From Thalassovita litoralis (GTDB lineage: Bacteria; Pseudomonadota; Alphaproteobacteria; Rhodobacterales; Rhodobacteraceae), in assembly GCF_900182725.1 (NCBI RefSeq), contig NZ_FXTO01000001.1, forward strand, positions 410,111 through 474,110: a DNA stretch of 64,000 nt. Reading direction: 5' to 3'. Within the stretch, counting starts at the first letter, position 1; every line of letters begins with the position of its first letter. Shown here in pieces: positions 8,525-16,587 of the stretch. A model generated the notes under the pieces. The model did no database searches, had not been told where the DNA came from, and worked only from the letters and a program-made list of their open reading frames with translations. A program made the translations under genes and the position numbers.

Positions 8525-9795
8525 TCCCCTGCTTTCGCCGCGATATTCCAATAAGATAGCGGACACATCATCAGGGAATTCATCCTGCCCCGCATGATCG
8601 GCCAATCGCCAGATCAACGCCTCCATCAGGGCGGTGCCACGTATGTCTTTCAGGTCTTGCAGCAGAAGGATCAGCCCCTCTTCCTCTAGCAGGGTTTCAT
8701 CCGGGGTTGGGCATTCTGTGACCCCGTCCGACTGTATCAACAACCTTTCACCGGGGCGAAGCACGAATTCCACCTGCTCGAATACGACACCGGGCAACAG
8801 GCCAACGGGCATCCCACCTTCGCCCATGATGCTGCACGACCCGTCCCCGTGTTGCACCACGGGATGCGGATGCCCGGCCTGCACCATCTGCACCCGGCCC
8901 AGCGCCATATCCACATCCGCCAATAGCAGGGTAAAGTAATGTTCGGTTTCCATTTCCTCCAGCACGATAGAGTTCAGCCGCTCCACCACCTGCGACGGCG
9001 GTAACGCTGCGTAACTGCCATCCGCCTGCTTTGCCAAAGCGATATTCTGATCCGGCACAGCCGAAGACAGATAACCAGCCAATCGTGCCGTCATCAGTGC
9101 AGAACTGATGCCATGCCCGGACACGTCAATTGCAAACAACCCGATTCGCGACTCGGAAATCGGGTACATCCCCACCAAGTCACCCCCGACATGCCCGCTG
9201 GGCCGCAGCAGCAGCGACACCTGCGCCATCCCGAAATCACGATAGCGTTCCCGTACCAGCGATTGTTGCAGTTTTTTGGCTTCGATCAAATCGCTGTCCA
9301 GCGCATCATACATCACCTGCAATTGCGCCAGCGTTTCACCGACCAGTTTGTTCTTTTCGGTTAGTTCCCGTTCCATCCGCAGGATACGTTCACCTGCGTT
9401 GATCCGCGCCCGCAATTCCGCAGCATTCACAGGTTTGGTCAGAAAATCATCCGCCCCACAATCCAGCCCCCGCGCCACCGCCTCTTTTTCTGTTTTCGAG
9501 GTCAGAAGGATAAAATAGCCATAGCTGTCACGCGGCAACCGCCGAAAGGTCTGGCAAAATTCCAGCCCATCCATTCCCGGCATCATCCAATCGCTTAACA
9601 CCAGATCGGGCGGTGTAGCCAAACAATGATCCAACGCTTGTTCGGCTGAGAATCCGCTTCGGTCACAGCAAACCCCCACCGCTGCAACGACGCCGCCAGA
9701 ATCCGCCGCTGCAATCTGCTGTCATCCACAATCAGCACGTTGCGAATGGCAGATGGGCTGCTGTCTTCTGCTATATACGATTCGGGGGCTGTCAC
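8504..9795 (-). pseudogene. Response regulator with PP2C (RsbU-type) phosphatase output, interrupted by a frameshift
   Basis: Two overlapping frames together encode one protein of about 430 residues. The upstream frame gives the receiver start (VLIVDDSRLQRRILAASLQR, then WGFAVTEADS); the downstream frame continues with 'AEQALDHCLATPPDLVLSDW' containing the phosphate-accepting Asp, the 'LLTSKTEKEAVARGLDCGAD' strand and the 'FLTKP' Lys. A coiled coil (about 130-170) and a PP2C/SpoIIE phosphatase domain follow (GGDLVGMYPI, 'FAIDVSGHGISSALMT', 'QSDGVTEC', 'DDVSAILLEY'). The frames change near 9648-9653 (minus strand ...GATTCTCAGCC...); one missing base restores the protein, and 1292 nt is one short of a multiple of three. 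The GTG at 9795 has an AGGAG site. Mutation or sequencing error are both possible. RsbU-type phosphatases normally act on STAS anti-anti-sigma proteins; none is adjacent. Confidence 0.8.
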
Positions 9796-9847
9796 CCTTT
9801 GCTCCTGCCGGTTGGGGTCGTTTTTCGATCCCTTACCCCCCAAGAGT

Positions 9848-9862
9848 TTAACAGCGGATGAA
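9848..9862. promoter_or_regulatory. Imperfect CtrA-type box
   Basis: TTAA-N7-TGAA differs from the full CtrA site TTAA-N7-TTAA at one base. It lies 53-67 bp upstream of the PP2C response-regulator start (minus) and 85-99 bp upstream of the Hpt gene (plus). One-mismatch sites occur by chance, so this is only suggestive. Confidence 0.3.
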
Positions 9863-9946
9863 ACCGATAATTTTCAAAGAATTAGCGCATCAACCTCTTG
9901 GTAATATTTCCAAGGCACCCTGCCGCAAATCAATGGGAGCATCGCA

Positions 9947-10279
9947 ATGATTGACTGGGACAGGATAGCAGAACTGCGCGAACAGATCGGCCCCGATGAC
10001 TTTGACGAAGTCGTGGACCTGTTTCTGGACGAAGTCGCGGAAGGTATCAGCAAATTGCGCCATTCCCCCGAAAAACAAGATTTGGAAGCCCAGCTTCATT
10101 TCCTGAAAGGCAGCGCATTGAATCTGGGATTTGCCGATTTTTCCGAAAAATGCCATGCGGGTGAACGACAGGCCGCGAACGGACATTCCGACCAAATCGA
10201 CCTGCCTGCCATATTGTCCAGCTTCGACGCTTCGCGCCATCTGTTCCTGGAAGAACTGCCCAACCGCTTTGTGGCATAA
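9947..10279 (+). CDS. Hpt (histidine phosphotransfer) domain protein
   Basis: A 110-residue protein made of a single Hpt domain. The phospho-accepting His is H51 in 'LHFLKGSALNLGF', the standard HxxKGxAxxxG motif. It is acidic and helical with no membrane segment or catalytic domain, so it should relay phosphate between a receiver and a kinase elsewhere. A GGGAG ribosome site precedes the ATG. It diverges from the response-regulator/PP2C gene 151 bp away; Hpt plus receiver side by side suggests a shared phosphorelay, but the cognate kinase is not in the window. It is not a ChpT-type two-domain protein. Confidence 0.88.
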   Translation: MIDWDRIAELREQIGPDDFDEVVDLFLDEVAEGISKLRHSPEKQDLEAQLHFLKGSALNLGFADFSEKCHAGERQAANGHSDQIDLPAILSSFDASRHLFLEELPNRFVA

Positions 10280-10281
10280 TC

Positions 10282-11520
10282 TTAGATCAGGAATTCGGCC
10301 AAAATCTGATCGTTTGTAATATCCCGATAGGTAAATCCAGCCGCATCCAGCCGTGCGAACAGCGTGCGGAAATTGCTGGCGTGACTGGTTTCAATCCCGA
10401 TCAGCACAGACCCAAAGTTTCGGGCTGTTTTTTTCAAATACTCGAACCGGGCAATATCATCCTCGGGGCCAAGGATTTTCAGGAAATCCTTCAACGCGCC
10501 GGGACGTTGCGGCAGACGCAGGATAAAGTACTTTTTCACCCCGGAATAGCGTTGCGCCCTTTCCTTGACCTCGGGCAGGCGTTCAAAATCGAAATTCCCC
10601 CCCGAAGTGACACAAACCACGGTTTTGCCACGTATCTGATCCGCCACATCAACCAACGCATCAACCGCCAAAGCCCCCGCAGGTTCCAATACGATGCCTT
10701 CGACGTTCAGCATGTCCAGAATCGTCGTGCAAATCCGATCTTCGGGCGCCAGCACCACATCGGACAGATCAATATCGCTGAGCCGTGCAAAGGTTTTCTG
10801 CCCGATACAGGCCACTGCCGCACCGTCCACGAAGCTGTCCACCTTCTCCAGCGTCACGGGTCGCCCGGCCACAACCGCCGCCAACAAGCTGCCGCCTCCC
10901 AAAGGTTCGACAAAGGTGTAATGCGGCCCCGCCCCCAAATAGGATCGAACCCCAGCAGACAGACCGCCGCCGCCCACGGGCAACAGAATGTGATCGGGCG
11001 CTTTGCCCAGTTGCTCCAGAACCTCTACCGCGACCGTAGCTTGCCCTTCGATCACGTTTTCATCGTCAAAAGGGGACAGGAAACAGGCACCTTCGGCGGT
11101 GCAATATTCCTTTGCGGCGGCAAGGGTGTCATCGAAATAGTCCCCAACCATGCGGATTTCGATGTTTTCGCCACCAAATATCCGCGTCTTGGCAATCTTC
11201 TGCTGCGGGGTCGTCACCGGCATGAAAATCACGCCCCTTACCCCGTAATGCTTGCACATAAAGGCCACGCCCTGCGCATGGTTCCCCGCACTGGCACAAA
11301 CAAACAGGTTTTGATCAGGGTCCGTCGCCAACACCTTGCGCATCGCATTTAGCGCACCGCGGATTTTATAGGACCGCACCGGCGACAGATCTTCGCGTTT
11401 CAGCCAGATGTCGGCCCCGAAACGTTCGGACAGGTGAACATTCCGCAACAGCGGAGTAGCGGGAAATACCTCGCGCATGGCGCGTTCGGCGGCTTGGGCA
11501 TTGGTTTGAAAATCGCTCAT
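10282..11520 (-). CDS. ilvA: Threonine ammonia-lyase (biosynthetic threonine deaminase)
   Basis: Converts L-threonine to 2-oxobutanoate and ammonia, first step of isoleucine synthesis. The 412-residue product has the PLP lysine K52 in 'VRSYKIRGALNAM', the 'ASAGNHAQGVA' motif, the phosphate loop 'PVGGGGLSAG' and 'VTSGGNFD'. A single ACT-like regulatory domain follows from about residue 320 (YFILRLPQRPGALKDFLKIL). An in-frame open stretch continues upstream to 12537 but it is antisense to argG; the real start is the ATG at 11520, giving the family's usual N-terminus. Divergent from argG. Confidence 0.93.
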   Translation of the reverse strand: MSDFQTNAQAAERAMREVFPATPLLRNVHLSERFGADIWLKREDLSPVRSYKIRGALNAMRKVLATDPDQNLFVCASAGNHAQGVAFMCKHYGVRGVIFMPVTTPQQKIAKTRIFGGENIEIRMVGDYFDDTLAAAKEYCTAEGACFLSPFDDENVIEGQATVAVEVLEQLGKAPDHILLPVGGGGLSAGVRSYLGAGPHYTFVEPLGGGSLLAAVVAGRPVTLEKVDSFVDGAAVACIGQKTFARLSDIDLSDVVLAPEDRICTTILDMLNVEGIVLEPAGALAVDALVDVADQIRGKTVVCVTSGGNFDFERLPEVKERAQRYSGVKKYFILRLPQRPGALKDFLKILGPEDDIARFEYLKKTARNFGSVLIGIETSHASNFRTLFARLDAAGFTYRDITNDQILAEFLI

Positions 11521-11625
11521 ATCCAAATCTGTGACGCAGCTTTGCCGCCTCTGCAAGCCCCTGACCTTGCTTACCCTTGCAAAACCCGATAATCGCCTGT
11601 GAGCAAGCGAATTAAGGGGAAAACG

Positions 11626-12852
11626 ATGTCCGCGCCCAAGAAAGTCGTCCTGGCCTATTCCGGTGGCCTTGACACCTCGATCATCCTGAAATGGCTGCAA
11701 ACCGAATACGGTTGCGAAGTTGTCACCTTCACCGCTGACTTGGGTCAGGGCGAAGAACTTGATCCCGCCCGCAAAAAGGCCGAGCTGCTGGGGATCAAAC
11801 CCGAAAACATCTATATCGAAGACATCCGCGAAGAATTCGTTCGCGATTTCGTTTTCCCGATGTTCCGCGCCAATGCCGTATACGAAGGCCTGTACCTGCT
11901 GGGCACATCCATTGCACGCCCGCTGATTTCCAAGCGTCTGGTGGAAATCGCCGCCGAAACCGGCGCGGATGCTGTCGCGCATGGTGCGACCGGCAAAGGG
12001 AACGATCAGGTTCGTTTTGAACTGGCCTGCTATGCGCTGAACCCCGATATCAAGGTCATTGCACCGTGGCGGCTGTGGGATCTGACCTCGCGCACGAAAC
12101 TGATCGACTTTGCCGAACAGAACCAGATTCCGATCGCCAAGGACAAGCGCGGCGAAGCACCATTCAGCGTGGACGCGAACCTGCTGCACACCTCGTCCGA
12201 GGGCAAGGTTCTGGAAGACCCGGCCGAAACCGCACCGGATTATGTGTTCCAGCGCACGGACGATCCGCGCACCGCGCCGGACGAACCCGAATATATCGAA
12301 ATCACCTTTGAACAGGGTGATGCTGTGGCGATCAACGGCGAAGCCATGAGCCCCGCCACGATCCTGACCAAGCTGAACGAATACGGCAAACGTCACGGGA
12401 TTGGCCGTTTGGATTTCGTGGAAAACCGCTTCGTCGGTATGAAATCGCGCGGCATCTACGAAACCCCCGGCGGCACCATCCTGTTGGAAGCGCACCGCGG
12501 CATCGAACAAATCACGCTGGACAGCGGCGCGGGCCACCTGAAGGATTCGATCATGCCGCGTTATGCGGAACTGATCTATAACGGCTTCTGGTTCAGCCCC
12601 GAGCGGGAAATGCTACAAGCGCTCATCGACAAATCGCAGGAACATGTGACCGGCACCGTGCGCGTGCGCCTGTACAAAGGTGCAGCATTTACCGTGGGCC
12701 GCTGGTCGGATCACAGCCTGTATTCCGAAGCCCACGTCACGTTCGAGGACGACGCAGGAGCCTATGATCAGAAAGACGCCGCTGGCTTCATCCAGTTGAA
12801 CGCGCTGCGCCTGAAACTGCTGGCGGCCCGGAACCGTCGGCTGAAAGGCTGA
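11626..12852 (+). CDS. argG: Argininosuccinate synthase
   Basis: Joins citrulline and aspartate with ATP in arginine synthesis. The 408-residue enzyme begins '[20 protein letters not shown]', the PP-loop that binds ATP, and keeps '[14 protein letters not shown]' and '[13 protein letters not shown]'. The ATG at 11626 follows an AAGGGGA ribosome site at the right distance; an upstream in-frame start at 11599 has none. A possible promoter (TTGCTT at 11567, TAATCG at 11590, 17-bp spacing) precedes it. A strong terminator follows at 12895-12925. Confidence 0.96.
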   Translation: MSAPKKVVLAYSGGLDTSIILKWLQTEYGCEVVTFTADLGQGEELDPARKKAELLGIKPENIYIEDIREEFVRDFVFPMFRANAVYEGLYLLGTSIARPLISKRLVEIAAETGADAVAHGATGKGNDQVRFELACYALNPDIKVIAPWRLWDLTSRTKLIDFAEQNQIPIAKDKRGEAPFSVDANLLHTSSEGKVLEDPAETAPDYVFQRTDDPRTAPDEPEYIEITFEQGDAVAINGEAMSPATILTKLNEYGKRHGIGRLDFVENRFVGMKSRGIYETPGGTILLEAHRGIEQITLDSGAGHLKDSIMPRYAELIYNGFWFSPEREMLQALIDKSQEHVTGTVRVRLYKGAAFTVGRWSDHSLYSEAHVTFEDDAGAYDQKDAAGFIQLNALRLKLLAARNRRLKG

Positions 12853-12894
12853 CCAAACGGCACCTGCCCCAAGGTCAGAATTGTTGAACATGAA

Positions 12895-12925
12895 ACGCCC
12901 CTCTACCGTCAGAGGGGCGTTTTTT
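12895..12925 (+). terminator. argG intrinsic terminator
   Basis: Ten-bp perfect stem ACGCCCCTCT / AGAGGGGCGT with a 6-nt loop followed by a T-run. It lies 42 bp after argG and ends only 12 bp before the next gene's start codon. Confidence 0.9.
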
Positions 12926-12937
12926 ATGGGGATAACA

Positions 12938-13219
12938 ATGACGCTTTCCGAAATAGCAGAGATGATCCGCAGCGGTGTGGCCAGCAGTCATTTTACCGAC
13001 AGTCTGAAATTCGACTGCGGCGATGCGGGCGTTCTGGTGATCGCGGATCGCACGGTTTCACTGGAAGATCAGGACACGGACGTGACCCTGAAAATGACTG
13101 CCGAGAATGTAGAGAAGCTGATCAAAGGCAAGCTGAATCCCATGACCGCCGTCATGACCGGCAAAATCAAACTGTCCGGCAACCCGGCAATCGCGATGAA
13201 GCTAAAAGAGCTGCTGTAA
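12938..13219 (+). CDS. SCP2 sterol-binding-fold protein
   Basis: A 93-residue single-domain SCP2 protein. Signatures are a beta strand pair 'LKFDCGDAGVLVIAD', 'DVTLKMTAENVEKLIKGKLN' and 'MTGKIKLSGNPAIAMKLKEL', which match the lipid-binding hydrophobic fold. In bacteria such stand-alone domains bind hydrophobic ligands, and function is usually unknown. The ATG at 12938 has a GGGG ribosome site; starts further upstream would place the coding region inside the argG terminator hairpin. Expression therefore needs read-through or a promoter within or right after that hairpin. Confidence 0.85.
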   Translation: MTLSEIAEMIRSGVASSHFTDSLKFDCGDAGVLVIADRTVSLEDQDTDVTLKMTAENVEKLIKGKLNPMTAVMTGKIKLSGNPAIAMKLKELL

Positions 13220-13268
13220 GAAACGGTCGTTTTCTGTGGCGACGTGCGCGGGCCATGCTGATCCGTGG

Positions 13269-13982
13269 CTAAATCTTTACCCGCTCCAACCGTTCGTAAT
13301 GCGGCAAGGCCTGTTCCAGCAACGCCGCTGCATTGCCTGTCAGTACGGGCAAATCCCCTTCAGCGGCGGCAAAGCCGGTAGAGTTGTGGACCGCCCCATA
13401 CCAATGCGACGCCCAAACCCCATCTGCCGGATGCCCGCCCTTTGACCAGTGCAGCATCGCCGGATCGAAGGGCAAGCCAATCGCATCGCATAATTTGCTC
13501 AGCATCCCTTTGGGGTCACGACGAATGTCGGCACTGTCCACCACAACCGGCGTCTGGCCCAATGCCTGCACATATTCAAACAGTTCCGTTTGCTGGCTGA
13601 ACCCAATGTCAGCCAAGCCGAAGCCGTCCCATTTTGCGCCAAAGCTGGCAATCACACGCGCGGGATGGCGGATCAGGAACACATTCACCATCTGCCCCAT
13701 CCAATCGCGCGGCATTCCGGGGATCATGTGCTGGGTCATGTGTTTTTGATAAAAATGTGGCTTTTGCCCCGGAACAGGGCCAGTCAGGGACGCGGCCACA
13801 TCATCGGCGCTTTCGGGGCGCGCGGCCAGAATTTCAGCCCGCATCGGGTGATCCAGCCCGGTCATGCGCAGATACGGCCCATAAAACGGTTCATCCACCA
13901 CGGCACAATCAAACCGGGCACCAAAGGAATACATCATTGCCGTCGACAGGTTGCGCGGCCCGGACCACATGGCAATTCGCAT
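13269..13982 (-). CDS. Sulfotransferase-like P-loop protein
   Basis: A 237-residue protein starting 'RIAMWSGPRNLSTAMMYSFG', which resembles the 5'-phosphosulfate-binding loop of sulfotransferases, with a second family segment 'NVFLIRHPARVIASF' (3'-phosphate-binding region). A typical 'W..WYGAVHNSTGF' end follows. It may use PAPS, but many bacterial members are uncharacterised. The ATG at 13982 overlaps the upstream aminotransferase stop (TGATG), so the two are translationally coupled; an alternative ATG at 13991 has its ribosome site too close. The substrate is unknown. Confidence 0.75.
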   Translation of the reverse strand: MRIAMWSGPRNLSTAMMYSFGARFDCAVVDEPFYGPYLRMTGLDHPMRAEILAARPESADDVAASLTGPVPGQKPHFYQKHMTQHMIPGMPRDWMGQMVNVFLIRHPARVIASFGAKWDGFGLADIGFSQQTELFEYVQALGQTPVVVDSADIRRDPKGMLSKLCDAIGLPFDPAMLHWSKGGHPADGVWASHWYGAVHNSTGFAAAEGDLPVLTGNAAALLEQALPHYERLERVKI

Positions 13983-14890
13983 CAGGCGCATTCCTTTTGG
14001 GTCATGGTTTTGTAAAGCTCGCGAATGCGCTGCGTGATCGGCCCCATTTGCCCGGTGCCAATCTGCCGCCCATCAATGGACCCCACCGGGGTTTGCGCGC
14101 CGAATGTGCCGGTCAGAAAAGCCTCGTCCGCGCCATAGGTATCGACCAACGAATAGTTCCGTTCAAAAACCGGGATGTCATTGGCGCGGCACAGATCAAT
14201 CACCTTTTGCCGGGTGATACCGTTCATGCAGTAATCCCCGGTGCTGGTCCAAACCTGCCCTTTGCGCACGATGAAAAAGTTGCAGGCGTTCGTTGTATTC
14301 ACGAACCCGTTCACATCCAGCATCAGGGCTTCGTCTGCGCCTGCCTTTTCCGCCGCGATACAGGCCAGAATACAATTCAGTTTGGAATGCGAATTCAATT
14401 TGGGATCCTGCGTCATCGGCAGCCCGCGAATATGCGGCACGGTCGCCAGACTGATCGGGCGCGGGATCGAAGGCCGTGAATGTTCCATGATAATCGTAAC
14501 AGTCGGCCCCGATTGCGACAGCGACGGATGCTGAAACGGGCGGGTTTTCACCCCGCGCGTTACCATCAGCCGGGCATGGGCATCGGTTTGCATATCGTTG
14601 GCTTTTTGTGTCTCTAACAAGGCAGAAATCACCTGTTCACGGGTCATCCCGATGTCCAGATCAATCGCTTTGGCGGCCTCGAACAGGCGATCCATGTGAT
14701 CGTCCAGAAAGGCCCATGTGCCATTATACAGCCGCAGCCCTTCCCATATACCATCGCCCAGCATGAAACCGCTGTCATAGACTGAAACGCGGGCCTGATC
14801 CTTTGGGACGATCTGACCGTTCAGATAGATCAGAATGTGGTCGTTTCTGGCGTCTTCTTCGGCCTGATGGGTCGTCACATGTTCGGTCAT
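13982..14890 (-). CDS. Class IV PLP aminotransferase (branched-chain / D-amino-acid type)
   Basis: A 302-residue fold-type IV PLP enzyme. It shows 'YLNGQIVPKDQARVSVYDSG', 'GDGIWEGLRLYNG', the PLP lysine in 'LNSHSKLNCILA', 'NTTNACNFFIV' and 'FLTGTFGAQTPV'. It resembles branched-chain aminotransferases (IlvE-like) and D-alanine aminotransferases; the 'GTFGAQ' end and the sulfotransferase-like partner suggest a less usual substrate. The ATG at 14890 was preferred over 14896 because AAGGAG then lies at normal spacing. Its stop overlaps the downstream start by one base. Confidence 0.85.
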   Translation of the reverse strand: MTEHVTTHQAEEDARNDHILIYLNGQIVPKDQARVSVYDSGFMLGDGIWEGLRLYNGTWAFLDDHMDRLFEAAKAIDLDIGMTREQVISALLETQKANDMQTDAHARLMVTRGVKTRPFQHPSLSQSGPTVTIIMEHSRPSIPRPISLATVPHIRGLPMTQDPKLNSHSKLNCILACIAAEKAGADEALMLDVNGFVNTTNACNFFIVRKGQVWTSTGDYCMNGITRQKVIDLCRANDIPVFERNYSLVDTYGADEAFLTGTFGAQTPVGSIDGRQIGTGQMGPITQRIRELYKTMTQKECA

Positions 14891-15034
14891 TTGCATCTCC
14901 TTTTCAGAAGCTTAGACGGGTATTTCCGCGATGCAAGACCCCTCACGCGCTGTCACCCTTGCGTGACATTCGATTGCAGGGGATTGGCGCAATAGCAAGC
15001 GACAGGGCATTCTGTTGTCAAAGGGGACACAGCC

Positions 15035-15697
15035 ATGACCAGACCATTCGACACGTTGAAACCCATTGCCCTGACCATTGCCATTATTTTTGGCACGCTC
15101 CTGCAATGTTCCGGGGCCAAGGCCGCACCAACCGAAACGCTGATCGTGGCGGGGGGCTGTTTTTGGTGCGTTGAATCCGATTTTGAACAGGTAAAAGGCG
15201 TCAGCTCCGCCGTGTCGGGCTATACCGGCGGCAAGTTGGCCAATCCGACTTATAAGCAAGTATCCCGTGGTGGCACTGGCCATTTTGAGGCGGTGGAAAT
15301 CCGGTTCGATCCCGCCGTTGTTTCGCGTGAAACGCTGCTGAACATGTTCTTCCGGTCCGTAGACCCCACAGATGCGGGCGGTCAGTTCTGTGACCGGGGG
15401 GACAGCTATCGCACGGCGATTTTCGTATCTAACCCAGCCGAAAAGACCATTGCCGAAGCTGCAAAAGCCAATGCCCAAAAGGCGCTGGGACAAAAGATCG
15501 TGACCCCGATCCTGCCTGCGGCGCGGTTCTACAAGTCCGAAGACTATCATCAGGATTATTACAAAGGCGACAATCTGGTGATCACGCGCTTTGGCCCGAT
15601 CAAGCAATCCAAGGCATATAAGAAATACCGGAACGCCTGTGGTCGGGATAAGCGGGTGAAACAGCTTTGGGGGAACGCGGCACCCTTCGCGAAATAG
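15035..15697 (+). CDS. msrA: Exported peptide-methionine (S)-S-oxide reductase
   Basis: Repairs methionine-S-sulfoxide in proteins. The 220-residue product has the catalytic motif 'VAGGCFWCVESDF' at about residues 38-50, 'SGYTGGKLANPTYKQVS', and 'FYKSEDYHQDYY' near the end. Unlike cytosolic MsrA it begins with a signal peptide (TLKPIALTIAIIFGTLLQCS, mature about residue 31), so it should work in the periplasm on oxidised envelope proteins. No msrB or electron-donor gene is adjacent. It ends 3 bp from the convergent kinase gene. Confidence 0.92.
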   Translation: MTRPFDTLKPIALTIAIIFGTLLQCSGAKAAPTETLIVAGGCFWCVESDFEQVKGVSSAVSGYTGGKLANPTYKQVSRGGTGHFEAVEIRFDPAVVSRETLLNMFFRSVDPTDAGGQFCDRGDSYRTAIFVSNPAEKTIAEAAKANAQKALGQKIVTPILPAARFYKSEDYHQDYYKGDNLVITRFGPIKQSKAYKKYRNACGRDKRVKQLWGNAAPFAK

Positions 15698-15700
15698 GCT

Positions 15701-16573
15701 CTAAAACGCCTGAACCTCGCGTAAATCGGGGATCACATCGGCGGTTCCCTTGCGCATGACCATCAGGGCCGCGGCGCGGGTCGCCAGATCAATTGCCTGT
15801 GCCATCGGCATCCCCCGATCCAGCCCGGCCAGCACATAGCCGGTGAAGGTATCCCCTGCGCCGGTTGTGTCTATCGGCGTGACCTTGCGGGCGGGGAAAT
15901 GCTGTGGATCATGGCCATTGTCGCCGTCGAACAGAACACAGCCTTCGGCGCCCCGTGTCACCAGAACGGTTTTCACACCCATTTCCGGCCCCGGCACAAG
16001 CCCGGTGGCAGAATGAAGCTGTTCCATTTCCACGGCATTCAGGATCAGCATGTCCAGATGCGGCATGATTGCCGTAATCGCGGCCACGGAAAACGGCGCG
16101 GCGGCATAGGCGATTTTCAGCCCCAATTGCGCACCGATCCCTGCGGCATAGCGCTGTTTGTTGGTTTCGTTCTGCATCAGCAGCGTATCGCCGGGATGTG
16201 CCTCGGCCAGGGCAAGGCCGACGATGGATTCGGGAATGTCCCGGTTTGCGCCCGGATAAATGGTGATGGAATTTTCGCCTTCGTCATCCACATTGATGAT
16301 CGCATGGCCGGTGGGTTCAGCAACCTGACGAATCCAGCGCGTATCCACACCGTATTCTGTCAGCCGATCAACAGCCCAGCGCCCGTCTGCGCCAACAGCC
16401 CCGATGTGGCCCACATGCGTTCCAGCGCGGGCAGCGGCCACGGACATGTTGGCCCCCTTGCCGCCCAGCCCCCGTTCCAGAGATGCGGCAGCGATGGTTT
16501 CACCGGGCCCCGGCAGATGCGGCACCCGGTAAACGTAATCGGCGTTAATAGACCCGAGATTCCAAATGGTCAT
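15701..16573 (-). CDS. PfkB-family carbohydrate kinase (ribokinase-like)
   Basis: A 290-residue ribokinase-fold protein with both signatures: 'GLGGKGANMSVAAARAGTHV' (about 35-54) and the catalytic 'DTTGAGDTFTGYVLAGL' (Asp base) near 235. 'NLGSINADYVYRVPHLPGPG' is the usual ribokinase N-terminus. Ribose is the best guess, but a pseudouridine or other sugar kinase cannot be excluded; no sugar transporter or isomerase is next to it. maeB lies upstream on the same strand, 14 bp away, so the two may be cotranscribed. Confidence 0.85.
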   Translation of the reverse strand: MTIWNLGSINADYVYRVPHLPGPGETIAAASLERGLGGKGANMSVAAARAGTHVGHIGAVGADGRWAVDRLTEYGVDTRWIRQVAEPTGHAIINVDDEGENSITIYPGANRDIPESIVGLALAEAHPGDTLLMQNETNKQRYAAGIGAQLGLKIAYAAAPFSVAAITAIMPHLDMLILNAVEMEQLHSATGLVPGPEMGVKTVLVTRGAEGCVLFDGDNGHDPQHFPARKVTPIDTTGAGDTFTGYVLAGLDRGMPMAQAIDLATRAAALMVMRKGTADVIPDLREVQAF

Positions 16574-16587
16574 TCGGGCCTCCTGAC

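Noticed and set aside
9640..9660. Programmed frameshift in the PP2C regulator
   Set aside because: No slippery heptamer or downstream pseudoknot is seen, and the family does not use one; a missing base is simpler.
11521..12537. Long in-frame extension upstream of ilvA on the minus strand
   Set aside because: It is antisense to argG, has no family motifs, and ilvA has a normal start at 11520.
13236..13445. Short plus-strand frame after the SCP2 gene
   Set aside because: It is antisense to the sulfotransferase-like gene and has no ribosome site or family motif.
15319..15334. TGTTTCGCGTGAAACG, parS-like sequence in msrA
   Set aside because: Two mismatches, one in the central CACGTG, and 11 kb from parB. 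It is explained by codons for VSRET.
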